Positions 1-7,943 of a stretch of DNA of 19,249 nucleotides are shown piece after piece. The notes under the pieces are model-generated. The model was not told the DNA's origin, did not search any database, and saw only the letters and a list, made by a program, of their open reading frames with translations. Each line of letters starts with the position of its first letter. Position 1 is the first letter of the stretch. Position numbers and translations under genes: made by a program. The DNA lies in contig JAFTYS010000119.1 of assembly GCA_017461285.1 (NCBI GenBank), positions 1-19,249 of the forward strand, written 5' to 3'. The stretch is from Bacteroidales bacterium. GTDB taxonomy: Bacteria; Bacteroidota; Bacteroidia; Bacteroidales; UBA932.

Positions 1-97
1 GTAGATAGACCTTTATAAAACAAAATGAGACTTCGTCGCTCTCGCGAGGATGCCTCATCATAACCACATAATTAATAACACTAAAACTAATAACCGA
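1..97 (-). other. Leader or 5' end of a gene cut by the left edge
   Basis: This is the start of the transcript expected from the promoter at 101-130. The first ATG (61-59) is immediately followed by another (58-56), and the frame stays open to the edge for about 20 codons, beginning MMRHPRESDE. The peptide resembles nothing I recognise. The segment also contains the 8-base palindrome CTCGCGAG (41-48) inside weak flanking TGAG (26-29) and CTCA (54-57) arms. It may therefore be a structured leader rather than coding sequence. The data do not decide between the two. Confidence 0.25.
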
Positions 98-100
98 GTA

Positions 101-130
101 CAAAGGTAGGGACTTTTCCGTACTCTGCAA
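101..130 (-). promoter_or_regulatory. Leftward Bacteroidota promoter (TTG-N19-TACCTTTG)
   Basis: Read on the minus strand, TTG (130-128) is followed after 19 bases by TACCTTTG (108-101). This matches the Bacteroidota housekeeping pattern, a -33 TTG then 19-21 bases then TAnnTTTG, and is the best full match I found in the window. It would start transcription near 97 and read off the left edge. It lies downstream of the sbcC stop codon and so serves a separate unit. Confidence 0.6.
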
Positions 131-141
131 CAGTTCCGGTG

Positions 142-2901
142 TTAAATAATTGTTAAATTGCTTCCGCCGAATCTGTCCTTTCTTACAAGTATCTGTCTTT
201 CAATCTGTTTCAATGCGGGTACATGCGAGATGATACCTATGAGACGGTTGCCTTCCGTAAGGCTTCCCAAGGTGTTCATGGCCAGTCTCAGAGACTCGTC
301 GTCCAGCGAACCGAATCCTTCGTCGACGAACATTGTATCCAGCCTGATTCCGCCTGCGCTTGACTGGACTTCATCTGAAAGGCCGAGAGCTAGAGACAGC
401 GATGCCTTGAACTGTTCTCCTCCAGAAAGGCTTTCCACCTTTCTCTCGCTTCCGTTGTAGTGGTCGATGACGTTCAGCTCCAGACCGGACTGGCTTCTGT
501 TGTTCGATGCGTTCTCCCTTCGCTTGAGTTCGTACTGTCCTCCGGAGAGGGACATGAACCTTGTATTCGCCCTTGCTATTATCCTGTCGAAATACTCCAT
601 GAGCACATATGTCTCCAGCATCACCTTTTCCTTGCCTTCGAGATCTCCGTTCGCAGTCTTGGAAAGAGCGGACTTCCATGCGAATTCATTTTCCAGATTC
701 AGGAGGCTTTCAGAACGCTTTATGATGTTTTCAAGAATGGTGCTGTTGGCTCGTATGCGTGCGAATGTATGGCGTATCTGCGTGTCCAGAACACCGGCTC
801 TTGCCTCTGCCTTAAGCCTTTCTTGAATCTCCGCATCCTTATCTATGGAGATCACTTCCTTTACCTGTTCTCCGACTGCTTCGATGCCGGCCTTCAGGGA
901 AGCAATGGATTCCTTGCATGAATTAACCGCCGTTTCCGCCTTGGTTATGTCTTGCAGAATGGTGCAGCGTCTTTCATTCCGGGCCTTTATGTGAGCCTCG
1001 GCTTCCTCCCGGGTCTTGAACGGCAGGTCACGGACCATTTCTTCTGCATGCCCCGACCTTGCCGCAGACTCAGCACAGAGGGCAGCAATTGATGCTTTTA
1101 GAGAATTTATCCTGTCCGCAGTTTCATTCACTTTCCTTTCTGTTTCAGGAATCGCCTTTGCCAAGGCATCTTTTCTGTCAGACTTCTTCTTCAGAGAGCG
1201 GATTAGGCCGTCTGTTTCATATATGGATCTGTCCGCGGCTTCTCTTTCCTTCCCGATGGTATCGGATGCTTGCGGCCTATATCCGATGTCCATGATTTCC
1301 AGAAGACGCTGATTCAGAGATTCCAGCCCGGCATCTGTTTTTGCCTTCTGCTGCGCACAGAGGCTGAATCCTTTGTTTACCTTCGCTTCAAGGTCATCAT
1401 ATCTTTCCTTCAGCGCCTTTACTTCCTGCTGGGTCGGAACCTTCTCCGACAGATGTGCCTTGGACGGATGAGAAAGAGAACCGCAGACAGGACATGGCGA
1501 GCCATCTTCCAGACCCTGTGCCAATATTCCTGCCTGTTCGGACATGAACAGATTGTTGCCTTCTACATATTCTGCCATGGCGGCGTCTCTTTCGCCGATT
1601 CTTTCCTTAAGGGCCTTCTGATAGCGTGCCAGCAGCTTCATGTCCTCTTCAAAAGCCGCTATCTGTGCTGTCAGGGCAGTGAGGTCGGTCTTGCGCTTCA
1701 TCAGCGTCTCCTTTGCCTGCATCGCTTTCAGCAGGTCCTCTCCAATGTTCTCCAGGGTATTGGCTTCGTCTTTAAGCGAAGCCGCTTCTGAATTGAGGAG
1801 GGCAGCGGTTTCCTCCTTCTGTTTAAGTTCCTTTTCTTCTGCCGCTTTCTTCTCTGCCAGCGCCTTCAGCTCCTTCTGCAGCCCATCCAGCTGCTCAAAC
1901 CTTGGCATCAGGCCTTCGGTTTTTCCGACTTCAACAGCGATTTCATCAGCCTCCGGCATCAGCTTTTTCCTTTCTGCCAGAACTGTCTCATATGCAGCCA
2001 GATCAGCCGTCTTCTTCTCCAGCATGGCAGTGTCCTCCTTCAGCTTCGCACATGCCTTTTCATACTCTTCCTGTTTCTTTACCAAGGCATCCTTCTCCCT
2101 GCGTATGTTTTCACATAGCTGTTTCTCTTTCTCGTCCTTCTCATTGGTCTGCGTATCTTCAGCAATGATGGCACGGATCATTTCCAGCACGTCCTCTATG
2201 CCCATCTTCCGTGCCTTCGCTTCGGCCGTCATGGCCGCGAAGGCGCTTGCAGTTCCACATTCTATTCCGTCGATATACTGGTCGATGCCGGCCCTTTCCG
2301 CCTTGCATCTGCCTGCAAGCTCGTTTGCGTCCCTCTTCAGCCTGTCCTGCAGCCTGACATAAAGGTCTGTCTTGAATATCTTGCGGAAGATCTTCTGTCT
2401 TTCATCCGTCTTCGAGAACAGAAGCTTCATGAAGTCTCCTTGGGCTATCATGGCGATCTGGGAGAACTGCGTCCTGTCTATGCCCATGATCTCATAAACC
2501 TTAGCGTCCACGGTCCGCAGTCCCGACACAATGGAGCCGTCGGGAAGCAGCAGGGTAGCGTTAGCGTTCTGCAACGTCATGCCTTCGCCCCTTTCCTTCG
2601 GCCTTTCGTAGGCCGGGGTACGCTCGATGATATAGACTTTTCCATCGTATTCGTACTCCAGCTTGACAAATGTCGGAGTCTTTCCATCGGCATATTTGGA
2701 ACGGAACATCCCGCTGTCCCTGTTCGTGCCGCTTGGCTCCCCGTACAATGCGAACGTTATCGCATCGAATATTGTGGTCTTTCCCGCTCCTGTGTCTCCT
2801 GAGATCAGGTACAGCCCCTGCCTGCCGAAGACGGTGAAATCTATTTCGACTTCAGATGCATATGGTCCGAACGCCGACATCGTAAGTTTCAATGGTCTCA
2901 T
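142..2901 (-). CDS. sbcC: SbcC, ATPase subunit of the SbcCD nuclease
   Basis: A 919-residue SMC-like ATPase that pairs with SbcD (Mre11-like) to open DNA hairpins and process double-strand ends. The N-terminal Walker A is GDTGAGKT at residues 35-42. Long charged, coiled-coil-rich segments run from about 180 to 460 and again from about 490 to 730. They are separated by the zinc-hook motif CPVC at residues 470-473, which dimerises the complex. The C-terminus has the ABC signature LSGGE (825-829), Walker B ending in DE (860-861) and an H-loop His893. Length is in the normal range for the family. The start ATG (2901-2899) overlaps the sbcD stop as ATGA, so translation is probably coupled. All catalytic elements appear intact. 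Confidence 0.96.
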   Translation of the reverse strand: MRPLKLTMSAFGPYASEVEIDFTVFGRQGLYLISGDTGAGKTTIFDAITFALYGEPSGTNRDSGMFRSKYADGKTPTFVKLEYEYDGKVYIIERTPAYERPKERGEGMTLQNANATLLLPDGSIVSGLRTVDAKVYEIMGIDRTQFSQIAMIAQGDFMKLLFSKTDERQKIFRKIFKTDLYVRLQDRLKRDANELAGRCKAERAGIDQYIDGIECGTASAFAAMTAEAKARKMGIEDVLEMIRAIIAEDTQTNEKDEKEKQLCENIRREKDALVKKQEEYEKACAKLKEDTAMLEKKTADLAAYETVLAERKKLMPEADEIAVEVGKTEGLMPRFEQLDGLQKELKALAEKKAAEEKELKQKEETAALLNSEAASLKDEANTLENIGEDLLKAMQAKETLMKRKTDLTALTAQIAAFEEDMKLLARYQKALKERIGERDAAMAEYVEGNNLFMSEQAGILAQGLEDGSPCPVCGSLSHPSKAHLSEKVPTQQEVKALKERYDDLEAKVNKGFSLCAQQKAKTDAGLESLNQRLLEIMDIGYRPQASDTIGKEREAADRSIYETDGLIRSLKKKSDRKDALAKAIPETERKVNETADRINSLKASIAALCAESAARSGHAEEMVRDLPFKTREEAEAHIKARNERRCTILQDITKAETAVNSCKESIASLKAGIEAVGEQVKEVISIDKDAEIQERLKAEARAGVLDTQIRHTFARIRANSTILENIIKRSESLLNLENEFAWKSALSKTANGDLEGKEKVMLETYVLMEYFDRIIARANTRFMSLSGGQYELKRRENASNNRSQSGLELNVIDHYNGSERKVESLSGGEQFKASLSLALGLSDEVQSSAGGIRLDTMFVDEGFGSLDDESLRLAMNTLGSLTEGNRLIGIISHVPALKQIERQILVRKDRFGGSNLTII

Positions 2902-4049
2902 TTCTCTTCCTCCCGTATCTTTGCTATCATTTCACTGAGATAATCCTGCTGCTGCCTGGTCATTCCGTCTCCGTTCTGTCTTTCATACAGTTCTTCAAAC
3001 AGTTCGAGTGGAGTCTTCTCCTCTGTCCTTACTCCTCCTTCGACGACCGTCATTCCGGCCCTGGTGCGCTTGTTGTCATACCTCAGTTCCAGCAGGTTAT
3101 GGTATATCGGGCGAAGCTTCCCGATTGCATCGGGAACGTCCTGCTCGTCGGTCAATGTTATCCTTACGAAATCTTCGGTCCATGGTTTTCCTGCATAGAA
3201 GTCGCGCGAGGACAGTTCTTCATACGTACCCCTCAGATCGTGCCAGTCATGCAGCGGCACCAGAGGTTCGAACTCCCTCACGACGGAGCCCTTTTCATTG
3301 AGGGTCACTATCGTGGCTGTCTTGACGTCTTCGACTTCCGAGAATGAATACTTCAGCGGACTTCCGCAGTATCTTATGCGTTCGTTTCCGCAGTCCTGAG
3401 GGCGGTGGAGATGGCCCAGGGCCACATAATCGAAACATTCGAAAGCGGAAGCGTCCACATTGTCAAGACCTCCGACATTCACGTCTTCCGATTCGCTTCT
3501 GACTGCGTCGGTCACGAACTGATGGGTTATCAGAATGTTCCTGCGTCCATGATCGATGTCCATGCCTGCAATCGCCTTGCGGACTGCGTCGTCATATGAA
3601 GTCACTTCAGCCTTTTCCTCATCCGGAAGGAAGTGGCGCACGATTGCCGGCCTTATATACGGGAGCATATATATGTCGGTTTCGCCGTATGGGTCGGAAA
3701 GTGTCAGCGGCCTGACCGTGCCGTCGTAGACAGGGGAGAGGTGGACGCCCTTGCTGTCCATCAGACGCGCTCCGAAGGATATTCGTTCAGCGCTGTCATG
3801 GTTTCCGCTGATGATGAAGATATGGCCTGTGAGGGCGGAAAGACGGGTGAGGAACTCGTCGAAAAGAAGGACGGCTTCTCCTGACGGCACTGCCTTGTCA
3901 TATACGTCCCCGGCTATCAGGACAGCGTCCGGCCTGTGTTTTTCCGTGATGTCGCATATCTGATTGAGGATATGGATCTGCTCGTCCAGAAGTGATTTCT
4001 CGTGGACCCTTTTGCCTATGTGGAGGTCGGATATGTGGATAAACTTCAT
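2898..4049 (-). CDS. sbcD: SbcD, Mre11-like exonuclease subunit
   Basis: A 383-residue calcineurin-like metallophosphoesterase, the nuclease partner of SbcC. Metal-ligand motifs appear in the expected order: DLHIG (Asp8, His10), GDVYD (Asp48), GNHD (83-85), THQFV (His176) and GHLH (His213, His215). I start it at 4049, where MKFIHISDLHIG matches the usual SbcD N-terminus. The frame is open for 21 more codons upstream, but those would run back across the promoter box at 4070-4077. The stop overlaps the sbcC start by four bases, giving the order sbcD-sbcC. The gene is divergent from the two-component system. Function is secure from the motifs and the neighbour. Confidence 0.95.
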   Translation of the reverse strand: MKFIHISDLHIGKRVHEKSLLDEQIHILNQICDITEKHRPDAVLIAGDVYDKAVPSGEAVLLFDEFLTRLSALTGHIFIISGNHDSAERISFGARLMDSKGVHLSPVYDGTVRPLTLSDPYGETDIYMLPYIRPAIVRHFLPDEEKAEVTSYDDAVRKAIAGMDIDHGRRNILITHQFVTDAVRSESEDVNVGGLDNVDASAFECFDYVALGHLHRPQDCGNERIRYCGSPLKYSFSEVEDVKTATIVTLNEKGSVVREFEPLVPLHDWHDLRGTYEELSSRDFYAGKPWTEDFVRITLTDEQDVPDAIGKLRPIYHNLLELRYDNKRTRAGMTVVEGGVRTEEKTPLELFEELYERQNGDGMTRQQQDYLSEMIAKIREEEK

Positions 4050-4069
4050 TTCGCGCTCATGTTTGTATA

Positions 4070-4077
4070 CAAAGATA
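4070..4077 (-). promoter_or_regulatory. -7 box for sbcDC
   Basis: The minus strand reads TATCTTTG, a match to TAnnTTTG, ending about 20 bases before the sbcD ATG. I see no -33 TTG at the usual distance. It lies 13 bases from the opposing box at 4091-4098, so the two divergent promoters overlap in space. Confidence 0.5.
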
Positions 4078-4090
4078 AGGAAAATAGGTT

Positions 4091-4098
4091 TATATTTG
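4091..4098 (+). promoter_or_regulatory. -7 box for the two-component operon
   Basis: TATATTTG matches TAnnTTTG and predicts a transcription start near 4102, about 16 bases before the regulator ATG. The nearest upstream TTTG (4062-4065) is 25 bases away, longer than the usual 19-21, so the -33 element is uncertain. Confidence 0.5.
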
Positions 4099-4117
4099 TA
4101 GGATAAATTCATTAATC

Positions 4118-4801
4118 ATGGAGAGAAAGATACTTATAGTTGACGATGAGGCTGATATCAGGGAGATCCTTCAGTTCAACCTTGAAAATGCCGGCTTTAC
4201 AGTTGATTGCGCTTCATCTGCGGAAGAAGCTCTGGACATGCTTGCTCCTGACCATGGGCTGATTCTTCTGGATGTCATGATGGGAGGAATGTCAGGATTT
4301 GCTATGGCAAAGGTCCTCAGGAACGAGAGGAACAATCAGATACCTATCATCTTCCTTACCGCCAAAAGTGCTGAAAACGACCTTCTGACAGGATTTTCGT
4401 CCGGCGGTGATGACTATATCCCCAAGCCTTTCTCGATTCATGAAGTGATAGCCCGTGTGCGTGCCGTGCTGCGTCGCACCGCTTCAGCGGAGCCGCAGCT
4501 TCCTGACATGCTTGAGTGCGGCAGGCTCAAGATAGACCTTGAGGGCAAGATGGTGTACATCGATGGTGAAAAGGTCGTGTTATCAAAGAAGGAGTTCGAG
4601 GTGCTTTCGCTTCTTGCTTCCCATCCCGGAAAGATCTATTCGCGCGAAGACCTTATCAACGAGCTCTGGAAAGACGCTCCTTACGTTCTTGACAGAACCG
4701 TGGACGTCCATATCGCCCGCATCAGGAGCAAGCTTGGCGAATGCAAGAATTATCTGACCAACAGATCCGGATACGGCTATATATTTAATCCTGTTGACTG
4801 A
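4118..4801 (+). CDS. OmpR/PhoB-family response regulator
   Basis: A 227-residue DNA-binding response regulator. The receiver domain (about 3-118) has the acidic pair Asp9-Asp10, phosphoacceptor Asp52 in LLDVMM, Thr81 in FLTAK and Lys103 in PKPF, so it should be phosphorylated normally. The C-terminal half (about 130-225) is a winged-helix domain of the OmpR type, with the VLSLLASHPGKIYSREDL and DRTVDVHIARIRSKL regions typical of that fold. Its TGA stop shares one base with the kinase ATG (TGATG), so the two are translationally coupled and presumably form a cognate pair. The target genes and signal cannot be read from the sequence. Confidence 0.93.
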   Translation: MERKILIVDDEADIREILQFNLENAGFTVDCASSAEEALDMLAPDHGLILLDVMMGGMSGFAMAKVLRNERNNQIPIIFLTAKSAENDLLTGFSSGGDDYIPKPFSIHEVIARVRAVLRRTASAEPQLPDMLECGRLKIDLEGKMVYIDGEKVVLSKKEFEVLSLLASHPGKIYSREDLINELWKDAPYVLDRTVDVHIARIRSKLGECKNYLTNRSGYGYIFNPVD

Positions 4802-5604
4802 TGAAGACGCTCTTAATAATAATCAATGTCGTTGTCGGAATGGCTCTCGTCGGCGCCGGTGCATTGATCCACCGTGTCTGGAAGAAGAGCCAGCAGAAGG
4901 CCGACCTGCAGAGCCAGAAGCTCAAGAAGCAGATGACCAGCAACATTTCCCATGAGCTTCGTACCCCTGTCACAAGCATCAGAGGGTATCTGGAAACCAT
5001 AATAGCATGTCCTGATATGGCTCCGGAAAAGAAGCAGATGTTTATAGAAAAGGCGTATAATCAGACACTTCGCCTTACGGAACTGATTACGGATATGGCT
5101 CTCATATCAAAGATGGAAGAGCGTTCAGAGAAGCTCCATAAGGAGGAAATCGATCTTTACGATGTGGTAAACGAAGTCTTCGACGAATTCGAGGAGAGGA
5201 TTGCAGAGAAAGGAAACAAGGTCGAGAACAGGCTTTCTGCAGGAACGGTCCTGCTTGCGAACAGATCTCTCGTGTACACGATCGTAAGGAATCTTGTCGA
5301 GAATACGTTGAAATACGCAGGAGACGGCGTCACCATGCATATAGAATGTTACAGCACGATTGAAAAGTACTGCTACATAACGTATTACGATACAGGTTCC
5401 GGCGTTCCTGAAGACCACTTGGACAAGATATTCGAGAGGTTCTACAGAATAGATGAAGGCCGTGCCAGAGATGTGGGCGGCTCCGGCCTCGGCCTTTCAA
5501 TCGTCAAGAATGCTGTCAAGTTCCATGGTGGAACCGTGCGTGTGATCAATCGTCTGGAAGGAGGACTCCAGTTCTTCTTCTCCCTCCGTCGTCAGGACGA
5601 CTAG
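4801..5604 (+). CDS. Short sensor histidine kinase, no periplasmic sensor
   Basis: A 267-residue histidine kinase, cognate to the adjacent regulator by position. Residues 3-24 form one hydrophobic membrane segment. A short basic linker then leads straight into the dimerisation domain with phosphoacceptor His51 in ISHELRTP. The ATP-binding domain follows with an N box (NLVENTLKYAG), a G1 box (DTGSGVPE), an F box (IFERFYR) and a G2 box (GSGLGLSIV). There is no second membrane span, HAMP or PAS domain before the kinase core. Most membrane kinases of this class in Bacteroidota have a periplasmic loop and are longer. It may sense membrane state or a partner protein, but that is inference. The stop shares the palindrome CTAG with the convergent gene. 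Confidence 0.92.
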   Translation: MKTLLIIINVVVGMALVGAGALIHRVWKKSQQKADLQSQKLKKQMTSNISHELRTPVTSIRGYLETIIACPDMAPEKKQMFIEKAYNQTLRLTELITDMALISKMEERSEKLHKEEIDLYDVVNEVFDEFEERIAEKGNKVENRLSAGTVLLANRSLVYTIVRNLVENTLKYAGDGVTMHIECYSTIEKYCYITYYDTGSGVPEDHLDKIFERFYRIDEGRARDVGGSGLGLSIVKNAVKFHGGTVRVINRLEGGLQFFFSLRRQDD

Positions 5605-6482
5605 TTTCCCTTAACGATATTCGAATCGTTGTTCAGGTTGATGGTCTTTGCGTCGCCGAACCATGTCATCTTGCTTGTTCTGGATACATCGTGGCGTAAC
5701 TCTCCGGTCGCGTGAACCTTTGCCTTGCTTGCTCCAGAGAGCTCTACATCGACATTCTTTACAATGAAGTCCTGTGCGTCGATGGAACTTGCCCCAGTGC
5801 ACTCGTACTCCGCAAGCGATGCTTTGCCGGATAATGTTGCTGCCGATGCTCCGTTGCATTTTACCTCACATTCATCGAACCTGCCTGAGCATTTGAACTT
5901 CGATGCTCCGCTCACATCAGCATCAAGGGCTTTCGAGTCACCGTCATATACCATCTTGGCGGCTCCGCTTATGTCGAGATCGACTTTATCCATGAATGTT
6001 CCGGTGACGTATACATCTGCTGCTCCGCTGCAGTCGGCATCCATTGTGATTCCGTCTATTTCAAGTCCGCTTACGCCGGCTGCTCCTGAAATGTCCAAGT
6101 TGAGATTCTCTGTCCTGAAAGAACCGTCGAAGTACACTTTGGCAGCACCGGAGATGTTCAGGGAGCTGACATTCTTCATCTCAAGGTATACCTGTACAGG
6201 AATAGTGGAGCCGTTCCTTAATCTTTTAGTGAAGTCATTCTTGGCGTGGAGTGTAAGTCTCTTGCCGACAGATGAATATCTTACCTCTATGATGCTTTCA
6301 ACCTCGCTGTCAAAAACGACCATTACCTTGTCAGACCTTCCTTCCGTTACATGAATTTCATAGTTGTAGCCAGCATCGATACCTGTTATTTCGCCGAAGT
6401 CGTAGACCTTGGTCTTTTCCTCTGCATGTGCTGCAATAAGAGCTATCGCCGCTGCAGCGATGGTCATTAAAATCCTCTTCAT
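5601..6482 (-). CDS. Exported head-GIN (DUF2807) repeat protein
   Basis: A 293-residue protein with a clear signal peptide (about residues 1-20, ending in AHA) and no lipobox, so it is probably released into the periplasm. Residues 25-108 fit the head of the GIN/DUF2807 family. From about 110 onward it is built of roughly 20-residue repeats marked by an SGA/NGA/TGA turn near residues 112, 133, 153, 173, 192, 211, 230 and 250, as expected for a right-handed beta-helix. A ninth turn near 269 is degenerate (SRTS). The family is common in Bacteroidota but its biochemical role is not established. It lies 20 bases after the LuxR-type gene, suggesting cotranscription, and meets the histidine kinase gene tail to tail with a 4-base overlap. 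Confidence 0.85.
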   Translation of the reverse strand: MKRILMTIAAAAIALIAAHAEEKTKVYDFGEITGIDAGYNYEIHVTEGRSDKVMVVFDSEVESIIEVRYSSVGKRLTLHAKNDFTKRLRNGSTIPVQVYLEMKNVSSLNISGAAKVYFDGSFRTENLNLDISGAAGVSGLEIDGITMDADCSGAADVYVTGTFMDKVDLDISGAAKMVYDGDSKALDADVSGASKFKCSGRFDECEVKCNGASAATLSGKASLAEYECTGASSIDAQDFIVKNVDVELSGASKAKVHATGELRHDVSRTSKMTWFGDAKTINLNNDSNIVKGN

Positions 6483-6502
6483 GTCCTTATGTATTTAGTT
6501 GT

Positions 6503-7093
6503 TTATATTTCCTTGATGCTTACGATGCCTGAAAGTACGGCATAAATCGTGAGCTTTCCGAGCGAACGGGTCTTCAGTTTTTCACAGATATTGTTGCGAT
6601 GGAAGATCACTGTCGGAGTGGAGATGTTCAGTTCTTTTGCTATCTCCTTGTTTATCAGCCCCTTCACCATCAGTTTCAGAACTTCCTTCTCCCGGTCTGA
6701 AAGCTTGTTTTTCCTTGAGGCTGCTGTGTCATCGGACCTTGTCGTCATCTGTCCGTAATGCCCTCTCTTCTGGAGCTCCATCAGCCTGGTCACCATATCT
6801 TCTTCGCTTGAAGTGATGTCGAGGTTCATGTAGCCTGAGAGGTCCATGGCCGGATTCTTTCCGTCTGTCAGGACAGTCGTCATATGCTTCAGGGTCTCGA
6901 ATTCTTCCGAGTCTGTGAACAATATCTCGGAACTTACGAAGAAATGGACGAAATGCCTGTTTGAATCCCGTATGAACGAGTCAGTCGAATCATATGTGTG
7001 TATCTCCACATGATTGAACAGCTCCCAAAGTATGTCTTTGAGAGCTATGCTTTCAAGCGTGTTCCGGTCGATTATTGCAAAACAGGGATTCAT
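6503..7093 (-). CDS. LuxR-type regulator with receiver-like N-terminus
   Basis: A 196-residue transcription regulator. Residues about 131-190 form a LuxR/NarL-type helix-turn-helix (LSDREKEVL, then NKEIAKELNISTPTV and HRNNICEKL). Residues 1-110 have the length and alternating hydrophobic pattern of a receiver domain and an Asp9. However, the position where the phosphoacceptor Asp should end strand 3 reads HFFVSSEI, so it is probably not phosphorylated in the usual way. The gene lies 16 bases after the dehydrogenase gene and 20 before the head-GIN gene, on the same strand. It may control its own cluster; targets are unknown. Confidence 0.82.
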   Translation of the reverse strand: MNPCFAIIDRNTLESIALKDILWELFNHVEIHTYDSTDSFIRDSNRHFVHFFVSSEILFTDSEEFETLKHMTTVLTDGKNPAMDLSGYMNLDITSSEEDMVTRLMELQKRGHYGQMTTRSDDTAASRKNKLSDREKEVLKLMVKGLINKEIAKELNISTPTVIFHRNNICEKLKTRSLGKLTIYAVLSGIVSIKEI

Positions 7094-7109
7094 AGGCTTT
7101 CATTGCGGA

Positions 7110-7871
7110 TTATGGCCTCAGGCCGCTTCCGCCCTGGAGGGTGATGGTCTCTCCTGTCACAAAGTGTGCGTCTTCGGACGCCAGGAACACGCATACGCGT
7201 CCGATGTCGTCCTTAGGATCAGCGAACCTGCCCAGAGGAATGCCCTGGATCGTCTTCTCGAAGAGTTCAGGGTACTCGTCCCTCCACTGTCGGAGGCTTT
7301 CCGTCATAGCGAGCGGGCAGACTACGTTTACCCTCACTCCGTCAGGACCCCATTCAGCTGCGGCGACGCGCGACATTCCGCGGATTCCTTCCTTCGCCGC
7401 TGCATAAGATGACTGTCCGAGCTTTCCGAAAAGGCCTGCGCCCGAAGCGAAGTTGATCACTGAACCCTTTGTCTCCTTCAGGTATGGGAAACATTCGCGC
7501 ATATAAAAGAACGCCGCATACAGGCCTGAGTATATTGCCAGGTCGAAGTCTTCTTTTGTATGCTCCACGAGCGGGAGGCCGGACTTTGACACCTGCGCGT
7601 TGTTTACCAAAGTGTTTATCTTTCCGAACTTTTCCACAGCCGCCGCCACTACTTTCCTGATCGCTTCCTCGTCAGCGCCGTCTGCAACTATAGGGAGCAC
7701 TTCGATTCCGTACTTGGCTTCAAGTTTCTGCTTTGCTTCCAGAAGCCTTGATTCCGTTCTTCCTGTGAGTACGAGGTCAGAGCCTTCTTCAGCGAAGGCC
7801 TGGGCGAGACCGAATCCGATGCCTTTCCCGCCGCCTGTGATGATTGTTACATTTCCGTCAAGTCGTTTCAT
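7110..7871 (-). CDS. Short-chain dehydrogenase/reductase
   Basis: A 253-residue classical SDR oxidoreductase using NAD(P). The cofactor loop is TGGGKGIG (residues 12-19), followed by the structural NNAQ at 90-93, in place of the commoner NNAG. The catalytic set is Asn near 114-118, Ser143, Tyr156 and Lys160 (YAAAK). The C-terminal VTGETITLQGG is typical of the fatty-acyl/sugar-alcohol SDR group (FabG-like). There is no acyl-carrier-protein gene nearby, so FabG itself is unlikely and the substrate cannot be named. It appears first in a three-gene minus-strand set with the LuxR-type and head-GIN genes. A TATATTTG box sits about 45 bases upstream of the start. Confidence 0.9.
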   Translation of the reverse strand: MKRLDGNVTIITGGGKGIGFGLAQAFAEEGSDLVLTGRTESRLLEAKQKLEAKYGIEVLPIVADGADEEAIRKVVAAAVEKFGKINTLVNNAQVSKSGLPLVEHTKEDFDLAIYSGLYAAFFYMRECFPYLKETKGSVINFASGAGLFGKLGQSSYAAAKEGIRGMSRVAAAEWGPDGVRVNVVCPLAMTESLRQWRDEYPELFEKTIQGIPLGRFADPKDDIGRVCVFLASEDAHFVTGETITLQGGSGLRP

Positions 7872-7915
7872 AGTTGTATGATTTTAATTGTTTGTCCATC
7901 TTTCGGACATCTGGA

Positions 7916-7923
7916 CAAATATA
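7916..7923 (-). promoter_or_regulatory. -7 box for the dehydrogenase operon
   Basis: The minus strand reads TATATTTG, predicting a transcript start near 7912 and a leader of about 41 bases. The start of this leader can fold: TGTCC (minus, 7909-7905) pairs with GGACA (7897-7893) over a 7-base loop. No -33 TTG is visible at 19-21 bases. Confidence 0.45.
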
Positions 7924-7943
7924 CAACAAAAATCGTACAATTG

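Noticed and set aside
1640..2362. 240-residue plus-strand frame rich in Ser, Phe and Ala
   Set aside because: It is antisense to the SbcC coiled coil; the Ser/Phe bias is the complement of Glu/Lys-rich codons.
142..4049. SbcCD locus as part of a defence island
   Set aside because: SbcC and SbcD are standard housekeeping repair proteins with complete motifs, and no defence gene lies beside them.
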